From Enterococcus thailandicus (lineage in GTDB: Bacteria > Bacillota > Bacilli > Lactobacillales > Enterococcaceae), in the NCBI RefSeq assembly GCF_001886265.1, contig NZ_JXLE01000014.1, forward strand, positions 1 to 64,000: a stretch of DNA of 64,000 nucleotides. The letters run 5' to 3'. The stretch's first letter is position 1; every line of letters starts with the position of its first letter. Of the stretch, positions 44,893-53,524 are shown in pieces. Position numbers and translations under genes: made by a program. A model generated the notes under the pieces. It was not told where the DNA came from, did not search any database, and saw only the letters and a program-made list of their open reading frames with translations.

Positions 44893-44966
44893 TAAAAGAC
44901 AAGTGGCTTTCACTTGTTTTAGAAATTAGAAAGAGACCGGAACTTGATGAGTCCCAGCCTCTTTTT
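44893..44966. terminator. Double hairpin terminator
   Basis: AAAAGACAAGTGG / (C)ACTTGTTTT is followed by GAGACCGG ... CCCAGCCTCTTTTTT. It ends the transglutaminase operon and may also serve mtlD. Confidence 0.7.
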
Positions 44967-44993
44967 TATCTGATGTAATGGTCGAACTTTTCA

Positions 44994-46145
44994 TTACGCA
45001 ACTTGTTTATCGTAGCGTTCCACATTTTGTTTGATTGCGCCAATCATTTTCGCATCGTTGATTCCTGTCACGGTTTGGATCAGTTCCTCGATATTTTTTG
45101 TTTGCTTCATTTCATAAAGTTCGCAACTTTGTTCATCGTTTGGATCATAATAGTTAAAAATAATACCCATCGTCGCAGTCAAATGTGGTGAAACAATATC
45201 TCTTTCTTTTAATTCCAAGATTGGTCGAGTAAAGCGTTCTTGATTTCCTAATTTTCTTAAAGGTGTCCGCGCAACACGACTAATTGCATCGGAAATATAT
45301 TTGTTTTGGAAACGTTGAATAATTTTTTCAATGTATTGCTCATGCTGCTTTTCATCAAAGCCCCACTTCGCAATCAACAGATTTCCTGTTTCATGCAACA
45401 CAGATTTTAGTTGTGCGACAACTAACGCATCTTGCATTGCCTCATCAATCGTTTGATAGCCTAGCAAAGCACCCGTGTAAGCAGCTGTTGCATGTCCAGT
45501 GTTCACGCTGAATAGCTTGCGTTCAATATAAGGTTCTAACTCGGCTACATAAAGGACACCTTCCAATTCGATTGCTGTGTTTTTTCGTTCGTGATCTGCA
45601 ATCACCCATTCTTTAAAAGGTTCAACTTGAACAAACAGCGGATCCTCATGTTTTTGTAACGGAACGATTCGGTCAACTGCTGCATTGGGGAAACCAATAT
45701 ACTTCTCTAAAAAATCAACTTGTGATAAATGTTTACGGACTTCTTTTTCTAAAAATGCTGAACCACCAATCATATTTTCGCAAGCAATGATATCTAAAGG
45801 TGTTGTATTCTGTACTTTTTCTCGTTGCTCAATCCCTTTAGCAATCAATTCTGCGATAAAAGGCAAAATGTTGGGTCCAATCGCAGTTGTCACTAAGTCT
45901 GCTTCGCCAATCGCAGCAATTACGGCTTGAGGATTTTCTTGATTATTGATTCCAGAAACATGTTGGACTTCAATTCGTTTCTTTGACTCATCCGCAAGTT
46001 CGATAACATATCCGTTTCTTTCATTCAACGCATCAATGATTTCACGATTGACATCCACAAAAGTAATGTCAAAATCATTTTCTGCTAACACTTCACCGAT
46101 AAATCCACGTCCGATATTTCCTGCTCCAAAATGTACTGCTTTCAT
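44994..46145 (-). CDS. mtlD: Mannitol-1-phosphate 5-dehydrogenase
   Basis: The 383-residue NAD-dependent enzyme oxidises mannitol-1-P to fructose-6-P. The N-terminal Rossmann motif is VHFGAGNIGRGFIGEVL, and ACENMIGGSAFL, FPNAAVDRIVP and KLFSVNTGHATAAYTGALLGY are family signatures with the catalytic Lys/Asn/His region. It ends the mtlA-mtlF-mtlD unit, 12 bases behind mtlF. Confidence 0.97.
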   Translation of the reverse strand: MKAVHFGAGNIGRGFIGEVLAENDFDITFVDVNREIIDALNERNGYVIELADESKKRIEVQHVSGINNQENPQAVIAAIGEADLVTTAIGPNILPFIAELIAKGIEQREKVQNTTPLDIIACENMIGGSAFLEKEVRKHLSQVDFLEKYIGFPNAAVDRIVPLQKHEDPLFVQVEPFKEWVIADHERKNTAIELEGVLYVAELEPYIERKLFSVNTGHATAAYTGALLGYQTIDEAMQDALVVAQLKSVLHETGNLLIAKWGFDEKQHEQYIEKIIQRFQNKYISDAISRVARTPLRKLGNQERFTRPILELKERDIVSPHLTATMGIIFNYYDPNDEQSCELYEMKQTKNIEELIQTVTGINDAKMIGAIKQNVERYDKQVA

Positions 46146-46157
46146 CTTTCTCTCTCC

Positions 46158-46595
46158 TTATGCAATCGCTAAATTTTCACAAACCTCTTCTTTACTTAAT
46201 GCATCTGCTAACTGAACAACGTTGTCAACATCACTACAATATAAGGCTATTTGTTGAACTAACGCTAAATGTTCTTCTCCGACACCTGCGATGCCGAATA
46301 ACACAGTCGCAATTTTTTCCTCATTTTCTGTTCCAAAATTGACTCCCTCGGGTACTTGTACTACACAGATACCAGATTTCTTAACATATTTTTTTGCTGA
46401 ATCTGTCCCATGAGGAATAGCAATAAAGTTTCCCATATAGACAGATAACATCTCATCACGTTGAATCATTGAGTCGATGTATGCTTCATCCACGCAGCCC
46501 GCCTCAACTAACTTTTCTCCGCAATAACGAATCGCTTCTTCTTTAGAAGCAAATGCTTGGTTTAATTCGATCATACTAAAATCTAGTGCTTTCAT
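46158..46595 (-). CDS. mtlF: Mannitol PTS EIIA component
   Basis: The 145-residue EIIA of the mannitol/fructose PTS. The phosphorylated His is in [12 protein letters not shown]. It accepts phosphate from HPr and passes it to the EIIB Cys of MtlA. It lies 14 bases behind mtlA and 12 before mtlD. Confidence 0.96.
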   Translation of the reverse strand: MKALDFSMIELNQAFASKEEAIRYCGEKLVEAGCVDEAYIDSMIQRDEMLSVYMGNFIAIPHGTDSAKKYVKKSGICVVQVPEGVNFGTENEEKIATVLFGIAGVGEEHLALVQQIALYCSDVDNVVQLADALSKEEVCENLAIA

Positions 46596-46609
46596 CGTTT
46601 TCTCCTTTT

Positions 46610-48373
46610 TTAAGCAGATTTTTTAAGCTGTTGCGCAATGGTTTCGTAATGTTTGATTTGAACCATGCTTTCAACTGGTAAGTGAAGAGCATTTGGTGCA
46701 AGCTCTTGAATTTCTTTCGTCAAATGTTCTTGAGCAAGTACCAATGAATGTTCATCATCAGCTAATTCATCAATCTTGATTTTTTTTAATGGAATTTGAA
46801 TATCATTTTTTTGAAGTACTTCCTTTAAGACATTGATTCCCATCGTTGCCGATCCTGCTCGTTGGTCGTGGACAATCACGATTTTTTGGATTTTACTCAT
46901 GTCTTGTGGTCCGATTTCGATTGATGGTTCGTCCATTAGTTCCCTAGTTTCGGTTGTTTCTTTTTGGCTTAATTGTTGGATTACCTCGTCATATCTCGGT
47001 GAATTCAAGAAGTTTTCAACTGCAACAAACTGTGCATGTGGTGCTTTTTGTTTTGCTCGTTCTTGCAATTCAACTTGGGTAATGATTAGCGTCCCTTCTT
47101 CATCTACTAACTGACTAATCGCTTGATTTGTCACGGTTTGTGGAAGACCAGCTTTCTGAACCATTTTTCTTAAAATTGAAGCTCCCATTGCACTTGAACC
47201 CATACCTGCATCACAGGCAAAAATAATTTTTTTAGTTGATGAAAATGCCTCTGGACGAATAGTCAAGCCTTTAGCAGTTTGTTTGGCTTGTTTCATTTCT
47301 TGAACCGATTGCTCAAAACTTTCTGATTCTTCTCGAGCATCTGCCTTTAAAATAACTACAGAAATTGCAAATGAAACGATGGTTGCAACTCCAATACCTA
47401 ATAACACTGGTAGATAAGAACTAAGTGGTGCCATTGCTAAAATAGCAATAATTGATCCGGGTGAAGCTGGCGCGCGTAGTCCTGCATCTAATAATTGGAA
47501 AATGAAACTTCCTGAAATTCCGCCTGCAATTACCGACAAGAACAAAAGCGGTTTCATCATGACGTATGGAAAATAGATTTCATGGATTCCACCTAAGAAG
47601 TGGATAATGATTGCACCGGGTGCAGAAGATTTTGCTGCGCCTTTGCCAAAGAAAGTAAAAGCTAATAACACACCTAAGCCAGGGCCAGGATTGGCTTCTA
47701 ATAAGAACAAAATTGATTTGCCTGCTGTTGCGACTTGCTCTGTTCCAAGTGGTGTTAAAATGCCATGATTGATTGCATTATTCAAAAATAAAATTTTCGC
47801 TGGTTCGATAAAAATATTCGTAAGTGGAATTAAGTGCGCGTTTAAAATAACTTCTACACCTTGGGCCATCGCTTGTGTCAAGCCATCCACAACTGGACCA
47901 ATCCCGGTAAAACCAACTAGAGCTAAACCAAAACCAATCAATCCTGCTGAAAAATTATTAACTAACATTTCAAAGCCTGATTTAATTCGTGATTGAAATA
48001 CCTGATCGAATTTTTTTATTGCATAACCGCCCAAAGGCCCCATAATCATCGCGCCAAGCATCATTGGAATATCTGTCCCCACGATGACGCCCATCGTTGC
48101 GATGGCTCCGACAACTGAGCCTCGATCACCTGCGATTACTTTTCCACCAGTGTAACCAATCAATAGCGGGATCAAGTAAGTCAGCATTGGACCAACCATT
48201 GTCGCAAATTGTTCATTCGGTAAATAGCCATCTGGAATAAATAAAGCTGTTAGGACACCCCATGCTATTAGTGCTCCAATGTTGGGCATCACCATACTAG
48301 ACAAGGTACTTCCTAATTTTTGAACACGTGCTTTCAGTGAGACTTTTTCTTTGGTATTCATCGTCTGCTCCAT
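46610..48373 (-). CDS. mtlA: Mannitol PTS EIICB with an extra EIIB-like domain
   Basis: A 587-residue membrane permease. The EIIC domain (about 20-345) contains the [11 protein letters not shown] motif at 261-271, typical of mannitol EIIC, and [15 protein letters not shown] has the phospho-Cys387 in [17 protein letters not shown]. After this comes a second EIIB-like domain (about 495-587) reading [15 protein letters not shown], where the Cys is replaced by His502. Standard EIICB-Mtl proteins stop after one EIIB; the extra domain cannot carry the usual Cys phosphate and may be regulatory, for example in MtlR contact. AAAGGAG precedes the ATG. Confidence 0.95.
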   Translation of the reverse strand: MEQTMNTKEKVSLKARVQKLGSTLSSMVMPNIGALIAWGVLTALFIPDGYLPNEQFATMVGPMLTYLIPLLIGYTGGKVIAGDRGSVVGAIATMGVIVGTDIPMMLGAMIMGPLGGYAIKKFDQVFQSRIKSGFEMLVNNFSAGLIGFGLALVGFTGIGPVVDGLTQAMAQGVEVILNAHLIPLTNIFIEPAKILFLNNAINHGILTPLGTEQVATAGKSILFLLEANPGPGLGVLLAFTFFGKGAAKSSAPGAIIIHFLGGIHEIYFPYVMMKPLLFLSVIAGGISGSFIFQLLDAGLRAPASPGSIIAILAMAPLSSYLPVLLGIGVATIVSFAISVVILKADAREESESFEQSVQEMKQAKQTAKGLTIRPEAFSSTKKIIFACDAGMGSSAMGASILRKMVQKAGLPQTVTNQAISQLVDEEGTLIITQVELQERAKQKAPHAQFVAVENFLNSPRYDEVIQQLSQKETTETRELMDEPSIEIGPQDMSKIQKIVIVHDQRAGSATMGINVLKEVLQKNDIQIPLKKIKIDELADDEHSLVLAQEHLTKEIQELAPNALHLPVESMVQIKHYETIAQQLKKSA

Positions 48374-48405
48374 TTTTTTAGCTCCTTTTCTTCTTTATGG
48401 CTTAA

Positions 48406-48420
48406 TTGTATCCGCTTACT
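48406..48420. promoter_or_regulatory. cre-like site upstream of mtlA
   Basis: TTGTATCCGCTTACT matches the CcpA consensus WTGNAANCGNWNNCW with one mismatch. It lies between the operator palindrome and the mtlA start, a position fitting catabolite repression by roadblock. Inference from consensus only. Confidence 0.5.
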
Positions 48421-48441
48421 AAATACATAAATAGTCGTACT

Positions 48442-48463
48442 TTGGCACAAAGGTTTGTGCCAA
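48442..48463. promoter_or_regulatory. Palindromic operator upstream of mtlA
   Basis: A perfect inverted repeat, TTGGCACAAA / TTTGTGCCAA with a 2-base spacer, lies about 70-90 bp upstream of the mtlA ATG. MtlR activators bind such sites ahead of mtlA in other Firmicutes; assignment to MtlR is inference. It has no T-run and is not a terminator. Confidence 0.7.
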
Positions 48464-48479
48464 AACATGGAGAGTATAA

Positions 48480-48514
48480 AAAAAAGAGCACGACGATTGT
48501 CGTACTCTTTTTTC
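48480..48514. terminator. Hairpin between mtlF2 and mtlA
   Basis: AAAAAAGAGCACGAC / GTCGTACTCTTTTTT around a GATT loop. It separates the repeat array and the mtlF2 side from the mtlA promoter. Confidence 0.82.
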
Positions 48515-48522
48515 AAAATAAA

Positions 48523-48876
48523 CGGTGTTCCAGAAGTAACTTCTTCCAAATAAGCTCAAATTACTTAAAAATTTGAGAAGCAATTTCTGGTAATTTTTTT
48601 ATTTATTGGAGTTGAACACTTCTTTCACAGCCTTCTCCTCGGTGTTCCCAAAACAACTCCTCCATATAGCTTGCGTCATTTCAAAAGATGAAAAACTATT
48701 TTTGAGTGCCTACTCGCTATCTTGTCAGAGCTAAGCGTTTTGCGCCACAACCTTCGCCTCGGTGTTCCCCAAGCAACTTCTCGAAATAATTCATAACTGT
48801 CCAAAAACATGAAAAGCTATTTTTGTCAGTTGCTCATTATTTTTTCGAAGCTGAACGCTTGGCACCACAACCTTCT
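48523..48876 (-). repeat. Structured 120-bp repeat array, locus B (3 units)
   Basis: Three adjacent units of 117, 120 and 117 bp. Read on the plus strand they begin with CGGTGTTCC at 48523, 48640 and 48760 and end with CACAGCCTTC or CACAACCTTC. Read on the minus strand the order is beta, beta, alpha. The alpha unit (48523-48639) matches the first unit at 28721 (CTCCAATAAATA ... AGAAATTGCTTCTCAAATTTTT). The middle unit matches the second unit at 28841 (GACAAGATAGCGAG ... GCAAGCTATAT). Each unit contains nested complementary segments. It fills the space between mtlF2 and mtlA and no ORF is seen in it. Confidence 0.87.
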
Positions 48877-48917
48877 TTTACAGTTCACTAATATTCATTC
48901 ATTTTAACTATAAATTT

Positions 48918-49358
48918 TCACTCAAACTTAGTGGTGTTTTTTTCCAAAATTGCTTGCACTTCTGACACAGTTTTCGCATCGCTTAACGCAATCACTTGTT
49001 CAATTTCCGCACAAAAAAATGCCAGTTCTTGTAACATTGGTAATTGCTGTTCCTTTTTGAAGGTAACCGCAAATAGAATTGTGGCAATTTTTGGCTCTTC
49101 TTTAGTTCCAAAGTTAACCCCGTCAGGCACTTGGATAAGTGAGATGCCTTCTTTAACTACCAGTTCTTCGTTGCCATGAGGTAGGGCAACAAAGTTACCA
49201 ATATAAACGCTCATCAATTCTTGACGTTCGATCATTGATTCAGTGTACCCCGCTTTTACCCAGCCTTGGTTAGTTAACCATGCCCCAATATTTGTCAGCG
49301 CATCTTGCCAATCACTGAAAGTTTGATTCAATTGAATTCTTTCTGTGGCTAATTCCAT
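48918..49358 (-). CDS. mtlF: Mannitol-type PTS EIIA, second copy
   Basis: A 146-residue EIIA paralogue of the first mtlF. The active His is in IGNFVALPHGNEE, and the IQVPDGVNFGTKEEPKIATILFAV motif is conserved. It is the last gene of the mtlA2-mtlR-mtlF2 unit, 33 bases behind mtlR. GAGGAG precedes the ATG. Confidence 0.94.
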   Translation of the reverse strand: MELATERIQLNQTFSDWQDALTNIGAWLTNQGWVKAGYTESMIERQELMSVYIGNFVALPHGNEELVVKEGISLIQVPDGVNFGTKEEPKIATILFAVTFKKEQQLPMLQELAFFCAEIEQVIALSDAKTVSEVQAILEKNTTKFE

Positions 49359-49391
49359 TTTTGTCTCCTCTCCGTTTCTTTTTTCATTCCT

Positions 49392-51428
49392 TTACTTTTT
49401 CATCTCATCAATCAAAATTTTTGCCAACAATTGATAGACGATTGCTTGATTACCTGACTGAAAAATTTCTAAGTTCAAGTCATTCATAATCATTGCTGCA
49501 CTGATTTTTCCTAGTAAGCGGCTATCTGTTTCCTCAATTGGTGAGGGAGCGAGCATTAGCATCATTCGTTCAAGCGTGATTGATTGCTTGTCCATTCCTT
49601 CAATTGTGATTGGTTGCTTCAACTCGAAGATACAAAAAACTGGAGCTGCCACTGCTGAACTAGATGTGTGAAACAAGCCCATAGTTGTTTTAGGAATCCC
49701 AATTGGTGATTGTTGATACCGTCGCATTAATTTTTCTTGGACGTCTTTTTCATCTGTAAGTAAATTCGTTGGTAAAAAAGAAAGAACCTGCTTTATAATC
49801 TCACTTAGTTTGTCTTCATTACTGATTTCTTGAATAAAAAAGCGAGAAAGTAACTGATTGATTTTTTCCATCACAGCTAAAGTTTGTTCGTATTGATCTG
49901 CTAAAATTGGCTCAGATGTAGTCGTTTTTTCTGCTGGCAAAGGATGAGCGCTTCTCACTTTTTGAAAAGCTTGTTTCAAACATTTGATTTCATCTTCTAA
50001 CAATAAGGGTGACACCAACAAATAATTTCCTGTATATCCCGGTAAAACGGAAGTCGAAATGACCACATCATATGTTTTTTTAAGATTTACTTTTTTGATA
50101 TCTGCAATCCGATAAAATTCCAGTTGACTAATCGAAGGAAAATACCGTTTCAAGCGCATTTCTAGCATACTAGTTGAGGCCAAACCACTTGGAGAAAAAG
50201 CGGCAATACGGATCGAACTTTCTTTTGGACTACGTTCAAGTGAACTAGCAAAATGTAAAACCATATAGGCAATTTCTTCATTGGATAACTGTTTTTCTTG
50301 AAAGACTTGATTAACTGCGGATCGAATGGCGGTAGTCAGTTCCTCGTATTGAACCATGATTTTTTCAAGAATCGGATTCGTCAACGTTTCTTCTTGCAAA
50401 ATCGCTCGAGAAAATACCCCAGACAAATGTGTTAGTAACATTTTATAAAGGCTTTCATCTTCATAAAAACGTACATCTGTTTCTTCGCTAACTAATGTAA
50501 TCAGCTGTTTTACTAGATAAGCAAGCTGTGTATCAAAATGTTCATCAAAGAAATCTTTATCAAATGAATTAGAAAAATCATTCAACAAACTTGCAAAAAA
50601 AACAATTTCATTCACTGGATAAAGTTGTTGGCTTTCTTTTCCGATAATAGCAAAAAGTCGCTTGGCGATTTGTAAAAACTCTTTATTGGCTAAACCTAAA
50701 TATGTTTCATTCGTCAAAAACTGATTTTTTTTCACCCGATCCATCGTCAGCGTCAATATCAAAATCAGATGCGCTAATTTGCGGTCACTCAGCTCATTTT
50801 TTTTGCCAATCAGCTCTTCACTAATCATCTTTCTCACTAAAAAGAAATTTTCTAACTGAATAAATTGAAAAAAATAATTTGAACTTTTTTGTTCTTTCAT
50901 CAGATGAAACAATTCATATTCATTAATTTCCAATTCCAACACATTCGCCGCCAATAAACGCCGATATTTTTCTGGGCCAACGATTTCATATCCTTGGTTA
51001 CGAACAATTTTTAAAGGCAAGTGTTCGATACTTGCTTCAAGTTGCTTGATATCTGCATAAAATGTTGTATTACTGACTAAATAAGTTTCCAAAAAATGTG
51101 CTAAACTCAACGGCTGTGCTGTCAATAAAATCGCTAATAAAATCGCATGTTGTCGCTCCAATGTCGAAAGCTCTTCGCCACCTTCATCATTGATTTCTGC
51201 TAATAGTTTCGACTTGGTTTCAGTTGTCGCATCAATCAAGAACGAACCACGTGTTACTTTTTTTAATTGCGCATCAACTGCTTTCAACGATAAAGCTAAC
51301 TGATCTAGCTCACGATAAACTGTTCGCTTGCTAACTTTTAAGACCGTCATCATTCGATCTACGGACACTGGTGTGGAACTGTGTAACAACTCACTAATCA
51401 ATTGTTTTTCCCTTGTGGACAAGTACAT
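49392..51428 (-). CDS. mtlR: MtlR-type PRD transcriptional activator
   Basis: The 678-residue regulator has an N-terminal HTH (STREKQLISELLHSSTPVSVDRMMTVLKVSKRTVYRELDQL), a second HTH of Mga type and two PRD domains (about 185-400). An EIIB-like domain follows (about 405-500, IRIAAFSPSGLASTSMLEMRL), then a C-terminal EIIA-like domain (MGLFHTSSSAVAAPVF). In the EIIB-like domain the phospho-Cys position reads FSPSGL, so it has Ser or Pro and not Cys. Phosphorylation of the PRDs by HPr and of other domains by EII couples activity to mannitol. The ATG behind AAAGGAGG is chosen. It overlaps the mtlA2 end by 35 bases. Confidence 0.9.
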   Translation of the reverse strand: MYLSTREKQLISELLHSSTPVSVDRMMTVLKVSKRTVYRELDQLALSLKAVDAQLKKVTRGSFLIDATTETKSKLLAEINDEGGEELSTLERQHAILLAILLTAQPLSLAHFLETYLVSNTTFYADIKQLEASIEHLPLKIVRNQGYEIVGPEKYRRLLAANVLELEINEYELFHLMKEQKSSNYFFQFIQLENFFLVRKMISEELIGKKNELSDRKLAHLILILTLTMDRVKKNQFLTNETYLGLANKEFLQIAKRLFAIIGKESQQLYPVNEIVFFASLLNDFSNSFDKDFFDEHFDTQLAYLVKQLITLVSEETDVRFYEDESLYKMLLTHLSGVFSRAILQEETLTNPILEKIMVQYEELTTAIRSAVNQVFQEKQLSNEEIAYMVLHFASSLERSPKESSIRIAAFSPSGLASTSMLEMRLKRYFPSISQLEFYRIADIKKVNLKKTYDVVISTSVLPGYTGNYLLVSPLLLEDEIKCLKQAFQKVRSAHPLPAEKTTTSEPILADQYEQTLAVMEKINQLLSRFFIQEISNEDKLSEIIKQVLSFLPTNLLTDEKDVQEKLMRRYQQSPIGIPKTTMGLFHTSSSAVAAPVFCIFELKQPITIEGMDKQSITLERMMLMLAPSPIEETDSRLLGKISAAMIMNDLNLEIFQSGNQAIVYQLLAKILIDEMKK

Positions 51429-53118
51429 GCTCAACTCCTCCTTTCATCCATTGTTCATAGGTTGTTGTTAAAACGAAATGTTCAACTAAAACAATCTTGG
51501 AGAGTTCTGCTAACTGGGGATACTTGTGGAAGAAAGCAGTTGTAGCAACATAAATGGTTTCTTTTTCGCCTACTAACTGTTCAATTGGTAGCTTGCTAAT
51601 GGAAAGTGAGCGTCCCTGTTTCTTCGCTAATTGTGCTAGGATCGTCATGCCCATCGTTTGTGAGCCTCGAATATTTTCAGCGTATAAAAACACGACCTTT
51701 TCAGTTTCGTTTCTGTCCATTTCTATGGCAATTTCTGCGGATTTCTCCATGTGAGTAGTTGTTAAAAGAAAGCTTTTAATCTTTGGTAAAGAATTCTCTA
51801 CTTCCAAAAAGTGATCCAAGGAGAGAATTTGGCTATTTGGTGCTTGCTGTTGTGCGAGCACTGTCAGTTCACTTTGAACAATAATTAGTTGATCTGGTTG
51901 ATCTTTGACTTGATAAATCGAAGCATAATCAACGCTTGCAGGTAAGTTTGCGACTTGTAGTTGTTTCTTTAATAGCGCAGCACCCATCGCACTTGAGCCC
52001 ATTCCCGAATCACAAGCAAAGATAATTTTTTTATTTTTCGCTAGTTGCATTTCTTCACGTTCCTCATCATTTGACTTTTCTTGTTCAACATTCACTGCTT
52101 CTTTCCTTAGTAAAAACAATGCACAACTAAACGTCACTAGAATACTCACTAAAATACCAAAGCTAACGGCTAAAAGCTGATTTGTCGGCGTATTCGTCAA
52201 AATAACGATTAATGAGCCCGGTGAGACTGGCGCACTTAACCCTACATGCAATAACTGAAACAGAAAGGTTCCGCTAGCACCGCCCAAAATGACTGCCAAT
52301 ACAAGTTTTGGTTTGATTAATACAAAAGGGAAATAAATTTCATGGATACCACCAATAGCTTGGATCATTAGCGCACTCCCTGCATTGGTTTTGGTTTCTC
52401 TTCTTCCCTGAAAAAGAATCGCAAGCAACACACCAATCCCAGGCCCCGGATTCGCCTCCATCAAGAATAAAATCGATGAGTTTTCTTGTTGAGCAAATTC
52501 AATGCCAAGTGGTGTCAAAATTCCATGATTGATAATATTATTAAAAAACAATACTTTGAGTGGTTCCAACAAGACATGAGCTAACGTAAGCATTTTCATT
52601 TCCGTCAACCAAAGAATAGCTTGTGAAATCATTTGGCTAACCGAAGAAATGAGAGGCGTAATCACAATCATTCCCAGCAGACAACATACACCACCGATGA
52701 TTCCTACAAGTAAATTATGAATCAACATCTCGTATCCAATCGTAAACTGTTCTTTAACTTTATTTTCAAAAAAATCATACACTTTTCCTGCTAACGTTCC
52801 CATAATCATGGCTCCCACAATTTGTGGCGCAGTTGAACCAACAATGATTCCTAGCGTAGCAATTGCGCCAACAATTGCTCCACGTTGATTTCCAGTAATT
52901 TTCCCACCTAGATAACCAATCAAAATCGGTAATAACAAATGAAGCATCCACTCGCTCACTTCATTCAGCCTCTGGGCTAATTCTCCAGAAAAATAAGGCG
53001 TTAGAAAAGAAAGAAATCCCCAAGCAATAAAAATACTTAGGTTTGGCATAATCAATTGGCTCAATTTATGTCCAAGTTTTCGTAGTCCCAAGCTTTTGGT
53101 CGTTATGTTTTCTACCAA
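51394..53118 (-). CDS. mtlA: Second mannitol-type PTS EIICB with degenerate extra EIIB
   Basis: The 574-residue paralogue of MtlA has EIIC (about 15-340, [11 protein letters not shown] at 256-266, MEANPGPGIGV) and EIIB with Cys369 ([19 protein letters not shown]). A C-terminal second EIIB-like domain (about 480-574) reads VVFLYAENIRGSQTMGM, with Ala replacing the Cys. It keeps the motifs of a mannitol/hexitol permease. Two complete units in tandem suggest a recent or functional split, for instance different hexitols or affinities. The gene heads the mtlA2-mtlR-mtlF2 unit. Confidence 0.93.
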   Translation of the reverse strand: MVENITTKSLGLRKLGHKLSQLIMPNLSIFIAWGFLSFLTPYFSGELAQRLNEVSEWMLHLLLPILIGYLGGKITGNQRGAIVGAIATLGIIVGSTAPQIVGAMIMGTLAGKVYDFFENKVKEQFTIGYEMLIHNLLVGIIGGVCCLLGMIVITPLISSVSQMISQAILWLTEMKMLTLAHVLLEPLKVLFFNNIINHGILTPLGIEFAQQENSSILFLMEANPGPGIGVLLAILFQGRRETKTNAGSALMIQAIGGIHEIYFPFVLIKPKLVLAVILGGASGTFLFQLLHVGLSAPVSPGSLIVILTNTPTNQLLAVSFGILVSILVTFSCALFLLRKEAVNVEQEKSNDEEREEMQLAKNKKIIFACDSGMGSSAMGAALLKKQLQVANLPASVDYASIYQVKDQPDQLIIVQSELTVLAQQQAPNSQILSLDHFLEVENSLPKIKSFLLTTTHMEKSAEIAIEMDRNETEKVVFLYAENIRGSQTMGMTILAQLAKKQGRSLSISKLPIEQLVGEKETIYVATTAFFHKYPQLAELSKIVLVEHFVLTTTYEQWMKGGVEHVLVHKGKTID

Positions 53119-53144
53119 GTGATTTTCCTCCCCACTTCCTTACA

Positions 53145-53165
53145 CTTCAAGATGATCATCTGAAG
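53145..53165. promoter_or_regulatory. Imperfect palindrome upstream of mtlA2
   Basis: CTTCAAGATGATCATCTGAAG (21 bp including the core palindrome GATGATCATC) lies in the mtlA2 leader. Upstream of it on the minus strand TTGTGG and TTATAC, 17 bp apart, could be the promoter. It differs from the palindrome ahead of mtlA. Confidence 0.4.
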
Positions 53166-53254
53166 AGTCACTATTAAAGTATAACAAAGAACCCAAAGCG
53201 TCCACAAAATTTTTATGTAGTTCACATCTAATCTATTCTTTTTTAGAAAACTTC

Positions 53255-53315
53255 TTGACATATAGTTAGGTACCGAACTATAATCGAAACAAGAAAATGA
53301 TTCGGTACCTAACTA
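53255..53315 (+). promoter_or_regulatory. Promoter with paired GGTACC operators
   Basis: TTGACA (53255-53260) and TATAAT (53279-53284) are 18 bp apart. The 15-base TAGTTAGGTACCGAA at 53263-53277 sits in the spacer, and its exact reverse complement is at 53301-53315. Each arm is itself a near-palindrome, TTMGGTACCKAA. The geometry is that of two repressor dimers bound over and just behind the promoter. I cannot name the regulator; it is not the cop box. Confidence 0.8.
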
Positions 53316-53345
53316 ATTATTTTTGTATGAATGGAGGTTCTACAA

Positions 53346-53498
53346 ATGAGTGAACTTTTACAAAAGTCGAAAAAGAAAATCCACGAAAGCCAAACACTTT
53401 CATTAAAAGAAATTGAAAAAGTAAAAATCGAGCTTGAAGCCAAAGCACGATTATTTCAAACAAGCTTTGGATTAATCAAAAAAGGAGTGATGGCCTAA
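53346..53498 (+). CDS. 50-aa protein of unknown function
   Basis: A 50-residue soluble, helical and lysine-rich protein (start MSELLQKSKKKIHESQTL, end FGLIKKGVMA). Real expression is supported by a consensus promoter with operators, GGAGG eight bases before the ATG, and a hairpin over its stop. I recognise no family. It is convergent to copB, whose terminator overlaps its last codons. Confidence 0.75.
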   Translation: MSELLQKSKKKIHESQTLSLKEIEKVKIELEAKARLFQTSFGLIKKGVMA

Positions 53499-53511
53499 GC
53501 TCATCACCCCT
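53478..53511 (-). terminator. copB terminator
   Basis: GGGGTGATG and CATCACTCC (minus strand) form a stem followed by TTTTTT. It overlaps the stop region of the small plus-strand gene. Confidence 0.75.
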
Positions 53512-53524
53512 TGGTTTATCTAAC

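Noticed and set aside
48442..48463. Sigma-54 promoter (TGGCAC...TTGC) upstream of mtlA.
   Set aside because: TGGCAC is present, but the downstream GC dinucleotide is not at the required 10-bp spacing, and the whole site is a symmetric palindrome, fitting an operator better.
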